Source of the DNA: Gerris lacustris
Lineage: Eukaryota > Arthropoda > Insecta > Hemiptera > Gerridae
Length of the DNA stretch: 64,000 nt
Reading direction: 5' to 3'
NCBI GenBank assembly: GCA_951217055.1
Contig: OX578282.1
Location: forward strand, 41,406,329-41,470,328
Both the position numbers and the translations under genes were made by a program. The notes beneath the pieces were generated by a model. The model was not told where the DNA came from. It ran no database searches and saw only the letters and a program-made list of their open reading frames with translations. Shown piece after piece: positions 57,540 to 64,000 of the stretch (positions within the stretch are counted from its first letter, which is position 1; each line of letters begins with the position of its first letter).

Positions 57540-60500
57540 ATATTAATTATGTTTGGGAAAAGCTATGACTTTTTCATTTTTTTGTCTCTCTTCTGCTTTA
57601 GTATTCAGACAGTATTTTATATAATTATTTTGTTCGTTTATTTTTGTATAATTTCTTTTTGTAAAAAAATAATATTTTAGGGCAACTAAGTGTTCAAATT
57701 CTTCTAGTTCTAGAGCTCTTTTCGCTTCTCTTTCAAGTTGCTTTAGATACATACATCCGCGACGCCTAAAGCCCGTGAAGGCCCCTGGCCTTCATTACAA
57801 TCGTCTCTATCCTGCGAGCGTCTTCTCCAAGACCGCACGACCGTTCTTCTGAGGTCAAGTTCAGGTTTAAGTTGCTTTACTGCGTTAAAATATATTTTAT
57901 TTTGATTTATTCACTACCTGGCTTCTCAAGCAGTTAAGTTTTTTTTCAGCTTATACTTTTCATAATTAAACGATCTATTACTCTTCTATCTAGTCTGCAC
58001 TAGAGTCAGTTCTTTATTCTACATTTAGTAATAATAATAACTAAATAATTCTTTAAATAAACTGATCATTTAATAGATAAATTCATTAACACAATAATTT
58101 CTTCTTTTTTTTCTTTTTTTTTATATAGGTAAACAATTTCATAATATGTTTGTTCCAACCTAGCATTATCATCCGCGGGATCGTCACGGGCATGCGCAAT
58201 GGATAAAAGCCGTTCCAACCCGACTTGTGACAGTGTTTTGTACCGTCTTCTAAACTGTTTCAACCTGGGTAGGTATCACTCAGGGTAGGGTAGGTATTAC
58301 TATACGGTCCAAACGATCCTCTTACAATACCAAGTACTGGTTTGTATGACATGGGCAGATATGTCAATTGTCACTCTCGTCGACAGAAAGGTTACCTAAC
58401 TGTTAGGTTTTCATGAATATTTTTAACAGAGTGAGAATTATAGTCCTAATCCCGTTCCAACATGACATGATTTTATTGCAGTACATTGTTAATGCATGCG
58501 TATAAAACCTGTCCTAAACGATCTGTGGGACGATAAAAAATAAAAAGGACGGTACAAATAGAGAAATTGGAACAAACCTTTTAACAGTTAGCAGGTTTTC
58601 TTGGTAAACCTTAAGATTGATAACAAACAAAATAAATAAGAATATAACTATTTAAGTCTGCATATAATGATCGATTGAATCAACCCAATAAACGCATATA
58701 AACAATAGTGATAAACCATGTTTTTCTTGAGAGCTTAGAAAAGATTGAGGGAACATAGTTGGTAAAAGAAGTGGTTCAACATCGGAGAAAACTTCTTTTT
58801 TTTCGTTTATTATTTAGCCACAGTTATTAAAATCAATTATATCAAGCAGCTTATCCCACTAAAGGTAATTACAGCACAGTTACCCCCTTACGCAGGACCC
58901 CCTGCCTATTTATAAATCTTATAAATTTATAAAAGTAAAAAAGTTTTTTACTTGACAAGAGAATCTTCGAAACAATGTATAGTTTTTGAGATAAATATTA
59001 TATTTTTTGTAAGAGTGGGATTTTGAGCATCTTCTGTGATTTAGAAAATGATGAAAAAAAGGTTGCGATATGTTAGCTAATTTATTTTTTTGTTTTGTTA
59101 AACTAACAATTATAATTAATAAATATTAATCTCTAAAAAAAAGACAAAAATATTAGTTATAACTGCCTCTTACTCTAAAAACATCTTAAAGTTTTTAATA
59201 TTATGTGTGGGTATGTTTAGATGTGTTGAACGAAGCTTGTTGTGAAGGTTTACAATGGTTTACATTAGGTAATAGTAAAGTGTTACATTAGGTGGAGGTG
59301 TGAGCAAAGTGTGGTTAGCCACAGGAGGCAATCAATCTCACATGAAAGCTTCTCTAAGCTCAGGTCTAACAGAGATACTAAATCAAGGTCTAACAGGTAG
59401 AGAACTTCTCTAACACAATCTAAACACAACCAGTTTACATCACTCTTACTCCCATATACCTTCATGACGTATCATTTATTTCACTGTGAGATATTTTATT
59501 CATTCTTTACTCACAATGGTCCGTCAGTCTCCATTATATTCACTTTCTGCTATCTCATGTGTGTTCTTTTTGACTTTTCATTCTTTGTATATTAACTTAT
59601 TCAGTTCTAGCAACGACTGTATCTAGATTTATGTATAATTAGACAGCTCTTAATTACCATTTTATAACTAATAAAGTAAAAATAAAATCCTTCCAGAGAC
59701 AACTCTTGCTCTTAAATTAGACCAATTTGTTATTTAAATTATCATTAACCAAAGTTATTTAAAATAATATTACAATATAAAATGTTGAAAATAGGTCTAA
59801 AAATATAAATAAGATCACTAAGAAAAGACCTGGATATCAAAAAGGTTTCAAAATTTAGCAAAATTATAAAAAAGGTCTGTGTCTGTGATCAGAAATCTAA
59901 ATACTCTCTATTCTCAATGCGTATTATAGTACTGTGATAAGAGAATAATATGTTTTATTAATGCATAACATACATATCTATGATTTTAATTTGTAATAAT
60001 TATTATTATTTGCTTCAATGATAGATAAAATATACAATAAAAATCTAGTTTAATTGTATAGTAATTGGTATGAAATAACATAAAGAAAGTATTTTTTTAA
60101 TTATTTAAAACACTAATAAAAACGAATATTTTGTAAAGTAACAATTTTATTTAATTAAAATATGATTAATATTAATATATAATATAAAAATTGTGATAAT
60201 ATAGTGATATAATAATAATAAAATGATAATGATAATGATACATTGATTATAATATTAATAGATCTATTAATTGTTTGTTAAAATTAAAGAAAGTGGTAAC
60301 ACTGATTGGTAGAGGTTATGGGTAAGATGTGGCTCGAAAGTTAGTGTTGACCCGGCGGCCATGTTTAATATATTATACTCGCGTTTGTTTTATTTCAATT
60401 TGCAAATACTTTAGAATATTTGATGATTTCTTTTTGAATTAACTTACAGTTTATTTTTATCTTAACTTAATAATTGATTTGTGTTTAATTTGGTGTTGTA

Positions 60501-61470
60501 TGTGCTTTTTTTCATAAGTGTAAACAAAGTCCAGAGGTTGTATTTCTTCGCTCACTTGCGTAAGTCAATCTGTTTGTTTTAAACATATTAATTCTATTCA
60601 TAGCCTGAATATTAATAAGAAGAATTAATGAAATAGACCTGTTTGTCTTATATAAAGTAATGTATTTTAGTTTTTTTTTATTTTCTTTTTAAAATCCCTA
60701 CTTACATTTGTGCTCGCTAACTATAAATCAAGGATATGCTATCTTTATGCGGTTTATGCGTGATCAACCATCTTACATTTACATAAATTGACACAAAAAA
60801 TGTAATGAGTGTTTGACAAACGTGGATTTAATATCAAAGATCTGTCTACCCGTATATTTAAGGATATTTTCATCTCAACCTTAACAAGACACTGGTGGTT
60901 ATATATGTAAATGTTGATAAACCTATATAGATATTAATTTATCATGATAAACACAAATGTAAATATTCTTCAAACAATTATCTAAGCTTTACAACTATAA
61001 ATAACTTTACCGTGTGCCCCTAATAATAAACCGGCGCGGCGGCTTTATACCAAAAATAGATGCTGTGAGTGTTTTTTTTTCTTCTACTTTTTAACATTCT
61101 ATACTAAAATATAACTAAGTGAAAATATATTTTAAGTTAAAATATAACGGTTTTTGTTTGTTTTTTTTTCGAATATTGTTGTCACAATACTCGAAGAAAG
61201 ATTGGTTTTTGTGACAGTATGTGAAAACTGTATATGTCTATAGAATATCCCGTTTTTATTTTATTGTACGGAGAGCTAGAAATATGTTCAAGATGATATT
61301 TCCTTCATCATTCGGCTAAAGGAAGGATTCGATCTGAGTTTGAAAGGCTATTCTTTGGCTATAGGTTTTCTGAAAAAATAAACGAAACATGTCTATGACG
61401 GTTGTATTTATTTTTTTTTTGACAATTTATATAGTATTACTCGTATTGCTTTTAGTTTTAAAAAGTTAGA
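57540..61470. other. Interval without confident genes
   Basis: Two minus-strand frames (57543-57752, 69 codons, Lys/Glu-rich; 58066-58263, 65 codons) have some coding-like composition in their 5' parts, and 57740-57860 is GC-richer than its flanks, but no family is recognised. The remainder is AT-rich with scattered short repeats. Confidence 0.35.
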
Positions 61471-61478
61471 TACCTTTT

Positions 61479-62070
61479 AGGTTTCTGTACGAAGTAAAAA
61501 AAGAAACCTTATATAACGGCTCTGTCGCTCTGCCTGCCTGCCTGTCTGTCCGTTGGCTTGTTTCAATTCATAAACTAATCTAGCTAGGAACATGAAATTC
61601 GGTACACAGGTGCATCTCGGCATTTGAGGCAACTTTACACTTTTTGGAGTTTTCACACTTAATATTTTTAAGATGGCGGTCAATATGGCGGGCGATCAAA
61701 AAAAGTTTTCAGTCTCCATGACATGTTACACATCAATTTAAAGGTCTTGAAGTGTAGAAAAAGAATATGCACCTATTAAAATTTTACACTTAATATTTTC
61801 AATATGGCGGGCGACTAAAAAAAGTTTTTAGTCACCATGACATGTTCTACATCAATTTAAAGGTCTTGAAGTGTAGAAAAAGAATATGCAACTATTAAAA
61901 TTTTACACTTAATATTTTCAAGATGGTGGCCAATATGGCGGGCGACTAAAATAAGTTTTTAGTCACCATGACATGTTATACGTCAATTTTAAGATCTTGA
62001 AGTGTAGAAAAAGAATATGCAAATATTAAAATTTTACACTTATAATTTTAACTTAATCGTACAGAAACCT
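61479..62070. mobile_element. Terminal-inverted-repeat element with internal 119-131-bp tandem repeats
   Basis: AGGTTTCTGTACGA at 61479-61492 and its reverse complement at 62057-62070 are perfect 14-bp inverted termini. Inside are three tandem units, each with ATGGCGGGCGACTAAA, CATGACATGTT and GTGTAGAAAAAGAATATGCA; the unit starts at 61685, 61804 and 61935. The second unit lacks a 12-bp ATGGTGGCCAAT-type segment. A CTGCCTGCCTGTCTGTCCG run and the ATGAAATTCGGTACACAGG module lie near the left end. No coding frame. Fragments of the family occur near 16700 and 22090. Confidence 0.7.
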
Positions 62071-62569
62071 GCGATTATCGCCTCACGTTCTTACGTGAAG
62101 CGCGCCTTACTTGTTCTAAATACCATTTCTAATTGTGATGATCTACCAATACTTTAACATATATATTCTGTTGTTTGGTTCTAATGTTGTTTTTTTTAAA
62201 TAGAAATACTATTTGACAACCTTTTCTGTTAGTTTAACCAATGGACCCTCCTATTGTTAAACATGTATTTATTATCGTCTTATAAGTTATTTAAAAAATG
62301 TTGATACACTTTGGCAACCTTTTCTAAATTATTTCTACAAATGCCACAATGTTTTAACTTTTTAAATTGTTTATGACGTCGGACACCAAGTTGTTTTAAA
62401 TATTTAGGTAGAAACAGTCGTTTTTGTTGCTTGTTGTGACTATTTAGTTACAGTATTACAGTAATACTTGTCAGTACGCTTAATTAGTGTAAATACACAG
62501 AATTTACCCTGTAATTGATGTTTTCGCAATTTAGACCGAATTTGTCGACCTGCTTTGACAAATCTAGTC

Positions 62570-63064
62570 TAATAGCTGGGTACACACGGGATGATTTATC
62601 TGTACAATTTGATCAATTTATTCTGGTTTGTCAAATCTCAGAGATAAATCTGCAGGTTGATGTCTTTCTTAAAAAAATGAAGATCAACGAGATAAATTGG
62701 TCCGAATTAACTGTGTAGCAACACCCACACGAAGACGAATTGGTGACGGATAATATGGACCAATTTATCAGAGGTCGATGTGGGTAGATTTTAAACTGCA
62801 ATTAAAAAAGGTCAGATTTTATAGAAATCTGCAAGATCTGTGATTGCACATATCTTTCTAATTTAAAAGATAAAACGTTTTTGACCAGTACACATGGACC
62901 AAATTAACCAAACGATTAATTTGTTGCAACAAATTGTTTAGATAAACTACTTGCTAGTGTCAAAGTCTTGATGTATCTGAACGATATTTTATATACCAAT
63001 TTATCTACCGATTTATTGGAACGATTTATCGATGGCAATAATCTTCCCGCGTGAATCCAGCTAA
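62570..63064. mobile_element. MITE-like element with TAGCTGG termini
   Basis: Left end TAGCTGGGTACACACGGGAT and the minus-strand right end TAGCTGGATTCACGCGGGAA are inverted copies with a few mismatches. Further inside, CGATAAATC/GATTTATC-type strings also repeat in inverted orientation. TA at each tip could be a target duplication. About 495 bp, non-coding. Its right boundary overlaps the start of the next element. Confidence 0.5.
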
Positions 63065-63983
63065 TATTATAACGCGGTAAAATTGTAAATTTGTATGATT
63101 GTAGAAGTATAATCTGGAGTGTAATCTCTGAAACTACTGATCCGATTCTGAAAATCTTAAACTGATAGAAAGCTACACTATTCCCGAGTGACATAGGCTG
63201 TCTTTTATTTGTGATTACTTGACTACTACTATTTGTTTGTAGGAGATAATCTCTGGAATTACTGATCCGATTCTAAAAATTATTTCACTAATAGAAAGTT
63301 TCACTATTTCTAAGTGACATACGCCATGTTTCATTATAATTATTCTTAATACTATCGATATTTGCATATTTGTTGGCGATAACTCTGGAACTACTGATCC
63401 GATTCTGAAAATTCTTTCATTGATAAAAAGCTTCACTATTCCCGTGTGACATAGGCTATGTTTTAGTTTGTTATTATTATCTATGTTTATTAAGAAGAAG
63501 AGTGTTTGTACATACCCATGTGTAAATTTTGATTTTTATACAAATCTACTGTTTTGTATTAAATTATATTAATGTGTGCCAAGATGGGATTTCTCGAAAT
63601 TTTATCCTTAAGGGGGAAGAAAACGGCAAAGTAAAAAAAGGGGGAGTTTAGCTTAGACTTTTTTTTAAGTTACAAGTTAATACTTGCTTCTCTTAAGATT
63701 GTAAGTATATATTAGTACAACATAAGTTCCTCCCAAGGATGCAGAGGTACAGAAGGAAAGAAGTTTTCTCCAGTTGTCGTAGTCAATTACTAAAAAGGGA
63801 TTTTTAAAAATTGTATTAATTAAAAGGAAGGGATATAGCAATATCGGGTGAGGGATGCAAGAAACTAGGGCATCTAGATATTCTCGCTTAGTAAAATAAC
63901 GTAAATGCTTCTTGACGCAAGTTTATAAACCATCAAATTTAAAAAATAGTTCACTCCTTAGCGGAGCGCGGGCATCCAGCTAG
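63056..63983 (+). mobile_element. Helitron-like non-autonomous element
   Basis: The 5' part reads TCCAGCTAATATTATAACGC and the 3' part ends AGCGCGGGCATCCAGCTAG followed by T. A TC start, a GC-rich 3' segment and a terminal CTAG before T are the hallmarks of Helitrons, and the CTAATATTATAA...GCGCGGG...AGCTAGT pattern is familiar from non-autonomous insect Helitrons. Three diverged tandem units of about 120 bp (63110-63480) each contain ACTACTGATCCGATTCTGAA and GTGACATAGGCTATGTTTTA-type strings; the small minus-strand frames repeating FRIGSV are by-products of them. No Rep/helicase frame is present. Confidence 0.55.
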
Positions 63984-64000
63984 TATTTTTTTAATTATTA

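Noticed and set aside
57543..57752. Lys/Glu-rich 69-codon minus frame with a GC-richer upstream
   Set aside because: Attractive as an exon, but no homology is recognised and the 3' half is AT-driven; mentioned only within the interval note.
63215..63436. Minus frame with FRIGSV repeated twice
   Set aside because: Generated by the 120-bp tandem units of the Helitron-like element.

Overview
The window is eukaryotic nuclear DNA, most likely from an insect. It is strongly AT-rich, full of simple repeats and degenerate transposable elements, and shows no operons, ribosome-binding sites or bacterial gene density. Repeat character suggests a large, TE-rich insect genome; a hemipteran is my guess, but that is inference only.

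One convincing host gene is visible. It lies on the minus strand at 36808-37626: an intact 272-codon frame with a signal peptide, a Lys-Arg cleavage site and a splice acceptor just upstream of the ATG. It reads as a secreted neuropeptide/prohormone precursor. Part of it resembles the NVP-like (prohormone-2) family known from honeybee peptidomics, but that name rests on memory of a short peptide. The gene is a GC-richer island at the edge of an 11-kb, extremely AT-rich stretch (about 25.73-36.6 kb) that holds microsatellites and nothing else recognisable.

Layout. 0.18-2.16 kb: an inverted-repeat element split by a hAT-like element with a perfect 8-bp target duplication. 2.4-3.3 kb: BEL/Pao and Gypsy pol remnants on opposite strands. 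3.9-5.3 kb: a 1.4-kb fold-back. 5.3-13 kb: scattered non-coding repeats. 13-19 kb: tandem and palindromic repeats, a tyrosine-recombinase (Crypton-like) fragment, a 5S-rRNA-like fragment, an orphan 149-codon frame and a near-perfect 138-bp palindrome. 20.5-21.2 kb: LINE remnants. 22.4-25.3 kb: a decayed Penelope-like element (RT plus GIY-YIG) split by another repeat. 25.7-36.6 kb: AT-rich desert with one terminal-inverted-repeat element. 36.8-37.6 kb: the precursor gene. 38.1-41.8 kb: a tRNA-derived SINE, tandem repeats and a second fold-back. 42-58 kb: LINE scrap and several non-autonomous repeat families. 61.4-64 kb: three further elements, the last with a Helitron-type 3' end.

No coherent multi-gene system, CRISPR array, intact transposase or intact reverse transcriptase was found. 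The most unusual non-gene signals are the giant palindromes/fold-backs and a short sequence module shared by repeat families whose termini differ.
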